Source of the DNA: Suillus spraguei | Taxonomy: Eukaryota; Basidiomycota; Agaricomycetes; Boletales; Suillaceae | DNA length: 64,000 bases | NCBI GenBank assembly: GCA_016800925.1 | Contig: JABCPU010000051.1 | Location: forward strand, 124,001-188,000 | Reading direction: 5' to 3' | Part shown: positions 54,910 to 64,000 of the stretch, piece after piece | Layout: each line of letters begins with the position of its first letter | How positions within the stretch are numbered: the first letter of the stretch is position 1 | The notes under the pieces: model-generated | Told to the model about the DNA's origin: nothing | Databases searched by the model: none | Seen by the model: the letters and a program-made list of their open reading frames with translations, nothing else | Translations under genes and position numbers: made by a program

Positions 54910-56094
54910 GACAATGTATAACAAATGGATGATGGCAATGATCATCGAAGCACAAGACTTATAAGGCCCAGAATTGTCTCGCCTCGTGAAACCGTGTTAG
55001 GCAGTGCTCCACGGGAGTTTCATGTCGGGATTACGATCCACTGTTAACAATAGCCAGCTATCGGCGAATAGAGATTTTCCGACCGACAAAGGAGCTGTAA
55101 CATCCTGGCTAGAAGATTAATTTTCTGTTTATATGCTGCCCTGGGGGAACGTTTTCATTTTGTTCCGCGTATTCATAGCCTAAATGATTCAGAATGAAGT
55201 CTTATCGGCCCGCGTCAATTCCTGATCAAGCGCTTGTTGTTAACGCTCGTACACCGATATCATATCGGTCTTAAGAGAGAGGCTCGGGACAGCAAATTCC
55301 TAATTAAGCGCTTGTTGTTAACGCCCGTACACCAATATCACATCGATCTTGAAAGACGGCGAGTTCAGCGAAGGCCCCATGCATACTGCACTTACGGAAC
55401 GTACCAGGCTTTATTTACTCCCTAGGTGCGACCAGGGCGGGGGCTATTCAATGCGCGATTTCTGCCAGCTGCCCTTATGTAACATTGTCATGAGGTGCGT
55501 GGGGTTAGACACATGACATCGCAGATGTTGAACGTTAAGAAGCTGATGACAGCGGTGGCCTTGTTGATGTAAAAAATATACGCAATATATCAGAGTCCTC
55601 CGTACTGATCCATCAACAGCGTGTGGTACGCATGCTATTGAAAACTCACTAAATGAAAGTGCTCGATCAAGTTGGAGGCTGACGGTAATATCATGAAGTC
55701 TTATTCCTGTACCATCAGGAAGCACTGTCTTCCCTCTACTAATCCGAATAAGGGGACAACAAGAAACGGCAGACTTCGTTAGCCAATCATACGCTTGGCA
55801 TATAAAGGTACATGCTGCAACGATAGCGAGGTAAAAACGCACGAAGACGAGTTTGACAGAATGTTGGGCTTATGAATGGGTTCCAATTGAATGTCACACA
55901 TTTGGCTTGTATTCACAAGCGTCCGTTAGCTGTGGTTTCGGGAGGAATATCACGATAATCACGATCCCGGTCCGAAGTTGTGATGTCATGTGGCTATTAA
56001 GAGAAAGATCAGGGATGACAATGTTGAGGGATAACTTGTGGGCGTACATCTACTGGGTGATATCTCCCGTTAGCATGGGGGACACTGTGCCCGT
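54910..56094. other. Upstream flank of copy F and 3' flank of the coiled-coil gene
   Basis: It holds the 78-bp direct repeat (separate entry) and no supported gene. A 132-codon minus-strand frame at 55444-55842 begins with a signal-peptide-like MRFYLAIVAACTFICQA but lacks any other support. Confidence 0.4.
55217..55363. repeat. Direct repeat, 78-bp period, two copies
   Basis: AATTCCTGATCAAGCGCTTG at 55217 and AATTCCTAATTAAGCGCTTG at 55295, followed in both by TTGTTAACGC-CGTACACC-ATATCA. A related AAGCGCTTGTATATCGCAAACGCC (minus strand) lies near 13840, upstream of copy C, so this belongs to the upstream region of the DUF6533-like family. Confidence 0.75.
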
Positions 56095-56682
56095 TCATGT
56101 GGTGAGGTAGAAGCGGCGCCGCGGAGGAGCAACAGGGTGTGAATGGAGTGTCGGAGAGGGACGCGTAAGATGCATGAGGGAAGGTGTTGCTGGAACTGTA
56201 AGATTGATAGCGTCAAGAAGCAAACTTGAAACAAGTAAGCATGTCAGGGACGCAAGCCACAAAGTAGAGTGGACGCACTCATTCTCAGCTTGAAGCTTCC
56301 GCATGCGTGCGTTTGCAAGTTCAAGGTCTCTTTCAAGCTCCTCGTGTAACTAGTAGGGTTGAACGTGTTGCGTCAAGAGTGCTTCGGCTAAGATACGTAC
56401 CCCTACGACTTGATCAAAGCGTTCCCTCAAGACTTGAAATCTGACAAAGAGTGAGGCGAAGGAATAATGAATGGAGTTCAGACGCACTTTTCTTTGAACC
56501 GTCCACGAGGTAGTACAACTGGTGTCTGGACAGTAGTAAGTTCAAGGCGTTGCACGTCATCAAAAAATTACTCTGTTTTTATTGGTGTCATCAACTGGTA
56601 CTTTGTCTCCTATGCGTTGCCCTTTCTGCAATTTCGGTGAGTCTACGTGTATTGGTCGTGGCAGAGGGGGTGAGCTGTCCAT
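56095..56682 (-). CDS. Small coiled-coil protein, five exons, 129 aa
   Basis: No single exon is long, but splicing gives a clean gene. Exons (minus): 56682-56572, 56525-56488, 56440-56401, 56349-56279, 56224-56095; introns of 46, 47, 51 and 54 bp with GTAATT, GTGCGT, GTACGT and GTGCGT donors and AG acceptors; all phases agree (390 nt). The protein starts MDSSPPLPRPIHVDSPKLQK, has a central amphipathic helix LRERFDQVVGLHEELERDLE then LANARMRKLQAENDLLLDAI (heptad leucines, probable coiled coil), and ends in a proline-rich tail PATPSLMHLTRPSPTLHSHP. Similar small coiled-coil proteins with a LRERYD...LLLDAI pattern seem familiar from agaricomycetes, but I cannot name a function. Probably an adaptor or subunit of a nuclear or cytosolic complex (inference). 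Confidence 0.75.
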
Positions 56683-57769
56683 GCTGTCGTATAATGTTGG
56701 AGTATGACTCGCTCAGCGCCAACAACATTCATGCGAGCGGTTCAGCCGGGGTCCTTGTCCAAAATAGACAGTCTTTGTGCGAATCTGAAGATCTGAATTC
56801 CGGGGTGGGACGGGAACCTCCGCAAACACCCGTTGAGGCGGCCGGGGTTATAACGTTAGCCAGTCCCCTGACGGTTACATGTACCTCCTAGATATAATTG
56901 CTTTCGACAAGTCGGTCCGCATTCGAACCGGTTGTTTTTTTCGGTGAGCTCCTCCCCGCACTGCCAGTCTTCTTGTCACGCGAGAACTACATGAATATAA
57001 CAAGCTGATTGGCAGACCTTCAGAAGGATATAAAACATTATAGGATCATCTACTGGTGCATACAGCGTGCTAAGAAAAACCGATACATTTCAATGCTGTA
57101 GCCAGGCCACGGTGACATCTCTGTGCATCTCGGAAGCTTTGGAGAATAACCTTAACTGTGACGCTGCACGGGAGCAGGTGGACCGCCTTTTTTTCTTTTT
57201 TCACGATCGGCATGAGTGCGTGCGAGTAGCCAATCGATTGCTAGAGGCGTAATGCATGAGATGACAGAGTTGATATCTTGAGGCAGTGAACTAATACCGA
57301 GTCTGACATGGACAATCAGTAGCGGAATCATCGCCATACCGGAAGCTGGTTCAGGTGAATTTAGAAATCGTACGTGGTGAGTGGATTCCGACTGCAGACA
57401 ACAGATAACTGCAGGTGAAACATCGGATTCGTAGTATAAACTATCACTTGTGACCTGTTCTATCCTTGCTGGATTTACCTCGCAATGAGTGGCACTCAAC
57501 CAATTATGTTTAGATCATTGATATTCGTGGCACACGAGCGTATATACCACCAACACAGCTACACGTACGAAATGATCCAGAACCACCTGAGCTCCACCCT
57601 GGGAAGAGCGACATCTATAGTTCATACTCCGGGATCAGCGCTATGATTAGATCTAGATACCCAAGGTATTGCTTTTCTTGCAACCAACGCCCCCACTTCT
57701 CCTTCGTAGAACGAACGTGCTCATCCCGGATATATACTTCGGAGCACATATCCACAATTGCAGAGTCCG
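56683..57769. other. Region between the coiled-coil gene and the F-box gene
   Basis: Upstream region of the coiled-coil gene and 3' flank of the F-box gene. A TATAAAA at 57030-57036 is oriented for plus-strand transcription, but no plausible gene follows. A 115-codon minus frame (57152-57499) has no recognisable features. Confidence 0.4.
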
Positions 57770-59368
57770 TCATTTCAATTTGCGCTGTGCCAAGATATTA
57801 TTCACAGTAGTCCATCTACTCCAAAGATTTTGCAATGGCGGTGGCACGCGTGCGTCATCATCAAGTGAGTCGAAGATAACATGTTTTAGCTTGGGCAGCA
57901 ATATAAGCAGCATATAGGCCACGGCGCGGGGATCACTGATCGGAGACATCCCCACAGAAAGCGCAGTGATGTTTCCATTGGGAATGGTTTCAAAAAACAA
58001 CGGATCGTTGTCGTAGTCGACCGGATTTGCGCAAAAGGGCAAGTGTGGGCAATGTTTGATGAGATGGACGAGTGCTGTGAAGGTCATAGATGGCGGAACT
58101 AGCCAACAAATTGCACCTCCAAAGTGGAATCGCTCGAGATGAGGCCAGGATTGCGCGAGTGTCTTGAGCGAGGCGTCGTTAATGGCCGAAGTACATATCC
58201 AATTAAGGTGCAACTCTGTCAAGCGATTAAACGACAGCAAGGGGGCGACCGCGTTAAAGCCAAGCACATAGCTGCGATCGGCAATTATGTCTTCGATATA
58301 CGAGGGGTAGGATTCAAACACAACGTCAAGTTTCTCAAGAGCAGGGGAGAAGCACTCCGAGAAGGAGACGATGAGATCGGGAATGCCCAGTGGATCATAC
58401 GGGATCTTTGTTTCATTGTCTAAATCTTCATAATCCATGCACACCATCGCTGATCGACAGGAGGGAAGACGGACGCTTCTAAAAAAGTGTTCAATAACGA
58501 AGTGCGAGGATGTAATGCAGTACACTTGATTGAGTTTGGGGGAAAATTGTTGGAGTGGAGTTGGATTGCATCTCGTGAATGCCGTATGTCCTCAGTCTGA
58601 AGTGCAGAGACTTGAGGGACGGTAGAGAAGCCAAGTGAAGAAACTCTTGTGGACCAAGGGCACCTGTGTCATTATGGAAAAGCTCCCGCAAGCCAGATAG
58701 AGTTTTACAAATTGCATCTGAACTTTTTGCGGAATCACCGATACAGAGCTGAGCTCCTGAATGGATGGACATCGACCTCCGAGAGAAACTAACAACGTAG
58801 AATTTGCAAACGAGGGGCATGTTGATGGTAATCCCACATCCAACGATGTGATAGTTGGCCAAAGGAGGACGTGCAACAGTGGAAAGAAGTGTTTTCGGTC
58901 ATCCCACCAACGCAAACGACGAAGATTTGGGAAGAGGGATGTGAATGATGGCGCAGACATGAGGACTTGCATGACATGATTGTCTATCTCGTCTAGATCA
59001 GCACTATTGACCGTCAAGGAGCGGACACGCCGTGCATATTGATGCAGTAACTTCCATTCTCCAGGTAGGAGTGGCCTTTGGAGTGTCTATTTAAATTTTC
59101 GAGTATTCGATATCATGCGGGTGGGTTCAGGTATTTTTCTCACCATTTTTCCTCTCTCGTCTCTGTTACTGACGCCTTCAGGCAGGCATGAGATGAGTGG
59201 CTCGAACCCCCCTAAATCTTTCCAAAGAATATCAAGGGCAGGCTCTTTGAATTTCCTACATGTCCTTGCAAGAACAGCAAGTTGGGAACGTGAAACAAGA
59301 GGTATGTGGTCGATAGTGAATATGAATATGTGGAGTAAAATTTCTGTGGGTAGGAGACACACATGCAT
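57770..59368 (-). CDS. F-box protein with leucine-rich-type C-terminal region, two frameshifts
   Basis: ATG at 59368. The N-terminal F-box reads MHVCLLPTEILLHIFIFTID, then LARTCRKFKEPALDILWKDL, the segment by which such proteins bind Skp1 in SCF ubiquitin ligases. Exon 1 (59368-59144) is followed by a 57-bp intron (GTGAGA...TAG, 59143-59087) that happens to be open in frame until its own TAG. Exon 2 continues RPLLPGEWKLLHQYARRVRS, FPNLRRLRWWDDRKHFFPLL, irregular leucine-rich repeats (LTELHLNWICTSAINDASLK, TLAQSWPHLERFHF) and a C-terminus MSPISDPRAVAYMLLILLPK LKHVIF. The region about 58570-58750 (SSDAICKTLSGLRELF, LHLASLPSLKSLHFRL) is in a different frame, so two offsetting indels are present. 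Substrate unknown. Divergent with the HSF gene, 272 bp apart. Confidence 0.75.
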
Positions 59369-59640
59369 GACTGACTGACTTCTCGGAGTTGGGGGTTTAT
59401 GCGATTGGAAGGTCGTGTGACTGAGTTTAGCAGCCTACGGACGGACTCAACGTTGAAACAGATAAGATATTTTTCTCGACGCTGCGAGGTTTCTTCGAGG
59501 CCTGCGAGCGATAGTATGCAATCCGAAGTCGCCGGTATGAGGCAGTGTTGCAAGTACATGCGGTGTGCACGTTTGGATGACATAATTAAGGATTTCTGGC
59601 AATGAAAAGCGGTGACCTTGGTTTCTTTTTGACTTTAACT
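59369..59640. promoter_or_regulatory. Shared upstream region of the F-box and HSF genes
   Basis: 272 bp between the two divergent start codons. No clear TATA or heat-shock element (three alternating GAA/TTC units) was recognised. Confidence 0.4.
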
Positions 59641-62068
59641 ATGGACTACGATTATTCAAACCAGCAACAATCACCAAGACAATGGTCACAACCGACCTCT
59701 TCTGGTTTCTCATCGCCAGTTTCGCCTACACCGGGTTACTATTATACGCCAAATCAACAATCACCTTCAAGGCCAACTAGTAGTAATTTAACGCTGAATC
59801 TCAGTTCACTTTCAGTAACTTCACCAATCAATCTTCACGGTGCATCTCCAATAACACCCGTATCTCCTTCAAATTTCAGTCCAGCTCATCTCAGTCCACA
59901 ACCTCCTACCTTTCAATTCAATTTCGATTCAACAGAAAACACCTCTCTCTTACTGGCACAACGTCGTCCGAGTACAGGTTCTCATTCTACTTCATCAAGC
60001 GAACTAGTAGTAGAGAAGAGCGTACCACGTAAACGAAGTCTCACGAACACGGCTGCTCCTCCTTCAACTCATCACACTCACGGACACTCTCATTCCTACG
60101 GTGGTCACGTACTTCCACACCCAATCATAACAACAACTGTTTCATCACCGCCTTCAATAAGCGAACCTTCTTCGCAAGGTCCGCTCACGCCGGCTAGTTC
60201 ACAGCCATCAAATCAGATCGATATCAACGCCACCTATGATGATCCTGACGGAATAAATGCTTATTCAATGGCAGATCAAGGTGACAGCGATGACGAAGGC
60301 GCGAAATCTAGTACAACAGGTCCTAGTTTAGGCATCATCGGTAAACCAATGGGCACGAACAACTTTGTCACGAAACTTTACCAGTGCGTTCAATCCTCTC
60401 TTTCATATATATTATTCAACTCCTACAGGATGATCAACGATCCAAAGAGTCAGCTTTTCATCGCATGGACCGAACTCGGAACCAGGCAAGTCATCTTTCA
60501 TTGCGTTCACTTTCCTCCTTATTCACTCCTTCTAGTTTCGTCGTTTCAAATGTAGGCGAATTCAGTAGGAGCATCCTCGGCTCTCATTTCAAGCACAACA
60601 ACGTGTGTCTCCTCTCCACTAGCATTTAATTCACTCACGCCCCCACAGTTTTCAAGCTTCGTCCGGCAACTCAACATGTACGGCTTTCACAAAATCAACA
60701 GAGTCCGTACTTTATTTCATTTATTTCACAATCTGACATCTCATCAAACAGACACCGCGCGCCCAACGCACATCAACAACATCGCAGACTTGGGAATTCA
60801 GCCATCCAAAATTCCTCCGTGCACGTCCAGACCTCTTGGACGCTATCAAACGTAAAGCTCTTGAGCCTGATCCCCGTGAACGTGGGCGGTTAGTCCTGCT
60901 CAATTCTCGCCGAACTAAAACTGATTCAACCCCTAGCGTCGAGCTCCCCGGCGAAGTCGCTCGTCTCCTAAACGACATGCGAGACGAGAACAAGGCCCTC
61001 TGGCGCGAGGTTTCACGTCTAGGCGGACGCGTCCCTTCTCACATCGCAAACACCCTCTCCCAATCTACTAGTACCTCGTCAATGACAGGCCCCAAATTAC
61101 ACATTGGCGGGGATGAAGAAGAAGAAGAAGGGAGTGATGAGGGCTTTTCGTTTAATGTCATGGGACCTGATATCAGCATGGGGATGGGTGGAGGGGGTGA
61201 GGCGTGGATGAATTGGGCGGGTGCTGAGATGCGCCGTGAACGACGGAAAGTAGAGAAATTGACCGAGATCGTAAGAACACTGTGTGATACGATTGGATCT
61301 GGTGCGTTCGTCCCTCCCCATGTCAATTCATCACTAACTGCACACGCAGTATCGCCAACACTAATCCAAGAACTCAACTGCCTAAACGCACCAAGCCCCT
61401 CCCCCTCCCCAGTCCCTTCAAGCCCAATCCCGAGCGAGCACAACCCCAACATCTACATCACTTCGCCACCCTCTCCATTGCCCTCACACTCTTCGCATCA
61501 CTCGGGCCACCACAGCCACCACCCCTCAGTTCCAATGCTCAGTATACCGCAATACGCCTTGCACACATCGACCCCCTCTCCCACCTCCAGCGAGTTCTCT
61601 CCATTCAGTCGGCACGGACACGGACGCCAGCCCAGTATCACCCTAACGCCTACTCCTGATGTAGACGCGCACGGGATGCGAGAAGGGGGAGGGCGGGAAA
61701 AGAGGCAGAGAAGGACAGGGAGTGTTGTTAGTGTGGGCAGTGTTGGATCTTCTATGGGTGGTGGGTCTCCGATGGTTTCTCCTATGGGGGGCGGGTCCGT
61801 CTCTGGACTCGGCGGTGCTTCGATGGGGGGAGAAGCAGATGCTGAAGGGGAGATGAATTTGAGTTTGGATCTGGATTTGGATATGGATGTTGGTGGGAAT
61901 GGTGAGAAGAAGCAACAGCAACAGAGAGCAAGGAGCGATTCAGCGCCTACGTGGGTTACAGGCCAGAACGCTGGTACTAGTACTACTGGTGCCGGCGGAA
62001 GTGTTGGCGTTGGCGGGCTTACTGCCAATTGGGGACGGCCGAGGAGCGGGAGCGGGTATGGGAGGTGA
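59641..62068 (+). CDS. Heat shock factor-type transcription factor, 745 aa
   Basis: Five exons: 59641-60383, 60429-60485, 60536-60602, 60649-60702, 60752-62068; phases agree (2238 nt). The second intron is GC-AG (GCAAGT). The N-terminus (about 240 residues) is Ser/Pro/Gln-rich and disordered. The HSF DNA-binding domain spans about residues 238-345: NNFVTKLYQMINDPKSQLFI, AWTELGTSFVVSNVGEFSRS, HFKHNNFSSFVRQLNMYGFH, QTWEFSHPKFLRARPDLLDA. The recognition-helix SSFVRQLNMYGFHK is fully conserved. Heptad segments LLNDMRDENKALWREVSRL and MRRERRKVEKLTEIVRTL are likely trimerisation helices. The C-terminus has His-rich, acidic (GGDEEEEEGSDEG) and Gly/Ser-rich stretches with an LSLDLDLDMDV acidic-hydrophobic motif that could activate transcription. 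Role: nuclear regulator of heat and proteotoxic stress genes. Start taken at the second in-frame ATG (MDYDYSNQQQ); 59602 is an alternative. Confidence 0.92.
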
Positions 62069-63384
62069 TCATTGTAACTCATGGGGTTCACGCCTGGTGT
62101 TTGAATACTACGCTTTCTTTTCTTTTTTTCTACGGTTTGCTTTGTTTTATTGTTTCTTGTCTCTGTTTTCACGCTTGCGTGTTTTTCTTGTGTTTTTAGT
62201 TTTATCCTTGCTATCTTTCCTTTCTGTTTCCCTCCTTCATTTCAACATTGTATGCCTCACAGACTTATCGATATCGCCCGCGTTATCGCCTATCTATATT
62301 TTTACGAGTATCGCCTCCCCCTTCCCCTCCTCCTACCTGGCACACTTCCCCTACGCCAGGTGACCTACTTCTCATCCGCGCTACGCCACCTACAAGCTTC
62401 TTCTCATTCGCGCTAAGCCACCTCCTGCCATCCAACGGTACGCCACACCATGACGCATGCTGAATCTGTACTAGACCAGTACTCTATAAAGTTAAACGAC
62501 CCCTCACTCCCACTCGTACTATTACATATTGTATACTGCGCTCCGATTCCTCTGCTTTAGACACGAGTACTTTCATCGATTCATCGATCGCTCCTTTTTA
62601 CGTAGATTTGTTAAGTGCTGCCACCGCCACTACCAGTAGTACCACTGCCCCGCCTCGTTCCCTTTTACTTTTCGAAATTTAATTCCCTTCATCATTGATT
62701 GGTTCTTTCTTTTAGCTTTTTAAACGGGATGGGAACTTGGGGGAGGCGTGCATGTACACTGATCCGATATATTATCATTGTCATTTACCTCCATGGATGC
62801 GAATGTTGAGATCCTTGACTGCGGTGGGTGATGATCGATCAACTACCATACGAGTGCTAGTTTTTTGAGTATTTGACTGCGGAAGGTGGTGAACTAACTC
62901 GGATATTAAATTCGGGCACACGACTATTCGTGTGGTGCAATGACCGGAATTCGTGAGGTGTTCATGGTTTTCGTAGGGATGGTCATAGCCATCGCCACCA
63001 GCAGGAATGATGAACCTATGCATAGTACACAAACAGTTCGAGATCCTATATTAAAGAAGGTCGGTGAACATACATGTACTTGCAATCATGATCACGGCTG
63101 CCTCGCTTTGATTTAATGGTTGACGGCCATTAATAGCATGCCGGGCAAGACAACACACAGCTCCGATGGGACAGACAAGTATGAATGAGGCAAAAGAATC
63201 GTTACAACAGTAACTACTAGTACTAAACGCCAATATTAATGTACGTGTGCGTGCAGATGTTATATCATAAACAGGCTTCATATCCCTTTAGATCTACGAT
63301 ATAGGGGGCCATGCAGTGGTTAATACGAAAATAATCAAGGATGCCTGTTAGTTGTCCATAGTGAAAAGTATGTCTGCATCACCT
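62069..63384. other. 3' flanks of HSF and kinase genes
   Basis: A T-rich 3' untranslated-type sequence follows the HSF stop (62110-62240). No other gene was supported; short open frames lack any family signature. Confidence 0.5.
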
Positions 63385-64000
63385 CTAGTCCTGATAGATT
63401 CCGTTATTATAGTCAGATACCTTCGTAATTATTTTCAATCGTGGCTTTTTTAATGGACCGGGATTACTTGCAGGGTGTACAGCGGTAGAACTTGGTGCGT
63501 CGTGGCCACCTACAGGGAATGGGAGTATTTTAATTCTGATGTGTCGGATGAATTCAAGAGCGGTGCCAGCTGTGGGTCGTGAGGCTGGTGATAACGACCA
63601 GCACTCACGGATAAACGGCCATAGTTCACCGACGAGGGGAGTGTGGGATGGATAGTGAGGGGTGTTTTCATGTTGGATCTCCCGTATGATAATCACTTCC
63701 CTTTTGATCTCGTGCCAAGGTACTTTTCCTGATAGGACCTGTGGGAAAGATCGTGAACCTTGTTGAACGCTAGGGCTTGTTTGGATACTTACTTGGAGCA
63801 TGATACTGCCGAGAGAGTAGATGTCGCTGAGCGTCGTCGGCTGTACGTCATCTGACAGGAGTAGCTCGGGAGCCGTCCATCGCACTGCGCCTGGATACAT
63901 AGCGGTGGCTGCGAGGTACGTTGAACCGGTCTGCAGATCGCCAAGCATGCTTGATAGTCCGAAATCGGCGATGCATGCGGTCATGTCCGCGAGAATAAGA
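63385..64000 (-). CDS. Protein kinase (TKL-like), C-terminal lobe; 5' part outside window
   Basis: Minus strand entering from the right edge, with no start inside the window. It reads ADMTACIADFGLSSMLGDLQ (DFG motif), TGSTYLAATAMYPGAVRWTA PELLL (activation loop and APE), PTTLSDIYSLGSIMLQ (conserved D of the F helix), then a 54-bp intron (GTAAGT...CACAG, about 63739-63792), then VLSGKVPWHEIKREVIIIRE, WPFIRECWSLSPASRPTAGT (conserved CW and R of the H-I region) and a tail rich in K/P to a stop at 63385. Ser/Thr or Tyr-kinase-like proteins of this form are abundant in agaricomycetes. No accessory domain can be judged from the fragment. Confidence 0.85.
   Translation of the reverse strand, partial: LILADMTACIADFGLSSMLGDLQTGSTYLAATAMYPGAVRWTAPELLLSDDVQPTTLSDIYSLGSIMLQVSIQTSPSVQQGSRSFPQVLSGKVPWHEIKREVIIIREIQHENTPHYPSHTPLVGELWPFIRECWSLSPASRPTAGTALEFIRHIRIKILPFPVGGHDAPSSTAVHPASNPGPLKKPRLKIITKVSDYNNGIYQD

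Noticed and set aside
55444..55842. 132-codon minus-strand frame starting with a signal-peptide-like stretch, possible small secreted protein
   Set aside because: No cysteine pattern, domain or splice support, and it overlaps the 3' flank of the coiled-coil gene; probably chance.
56550..56891. 113-codon plus-strand frame with hydrophobic N-terminus
   Set aside because: It is antisense to exon 1 of the spliced coiled-coil gene, which has much better support.
59087..59143. Premature TAG in the F-box gene
   Set aside because: The 57 bp ending in this TAG form a perfect GTGAGA...TAG intron; splicing keeps the frame.

Overview
The window looks like nuclear DNA of a filamentous basidiomycete, most likely an agaricomycete. 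The evidence is short introns of about 45-60 bp with GT-AG (two GC-AG) borders, very small exons, a family of fungal DUF6533-like membrane proteins, an agaricomycete-style F-box protein, a fungal PDR-type ABC transporter, a heat-shock-factor gene, and several fungal transposon classes. I cannot name the species.

Layout. (1) 1-17900: three DUF6533-like genes or relics (A minus, B plus, C minus). B and C are arms of a large inverted duplication. Between them lie a young Ty3/gypsy element (gypsy-1, 4035-9448, LTRs identical by eye, 5-bp target duplication), a Helitron helicase relic, a TA-flanked MITE inside that relic's last codons, and a foldback-like repeat. Right of C are a decayed two-gene PIF/Harbinger element (14859-16356) and a second Harbinger fragment split by another TA-flanked MITE. 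(2) 17930-41420: a three-level nest. A fourth DUF6533-like copy (D) is split by a minus-strand Ty3 element (gypsy-2, 18100-40641, target duplication GTCGA). Gypsy-2 is split by a 17-kb plus-strand array of another Ty3 family (gypsy-3: LTR-internal-LTR-internal-LTR, 18643-35718) and separately by a solo gypsy-3 LTR (38388-38859). The second internal region is a mosaic of a 5' half and a 3' half with a duplicated pol segment and a 1.5-kb filler of tandem repeats. (3) 41421-64000: mostly host genes: a PDR ABC transporter with one apparent frameshift, DUF6533-like copies E and F, an F-box relic, a five-exon coiled-coil gene, an F-box/LRR-type gene divergent from the heat shock factor gene, and the 3' part of a protein kinase at the right edge.

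How it fits together. The left two thirds is a transposon-rich block around a multiplied DUF6533-like family; most copies there are broken, several by C-to-T changes at CpG (CGA to TGA). The best-supported working host genes are the heat shock factor (all exon phases agree, 745 aa) and the small coiled-coil gene (129 aa). The most interesting structures are the nested array, the accessory zinc-knuckle ORF downstream of pol in gypsy-3, the conserved poly-T tract where a tRNA primer site is expected in gypsy-1 and gypsy-2, and two MITEs whose removal, leaving one TA, exactly restores the interrupted reading frame.
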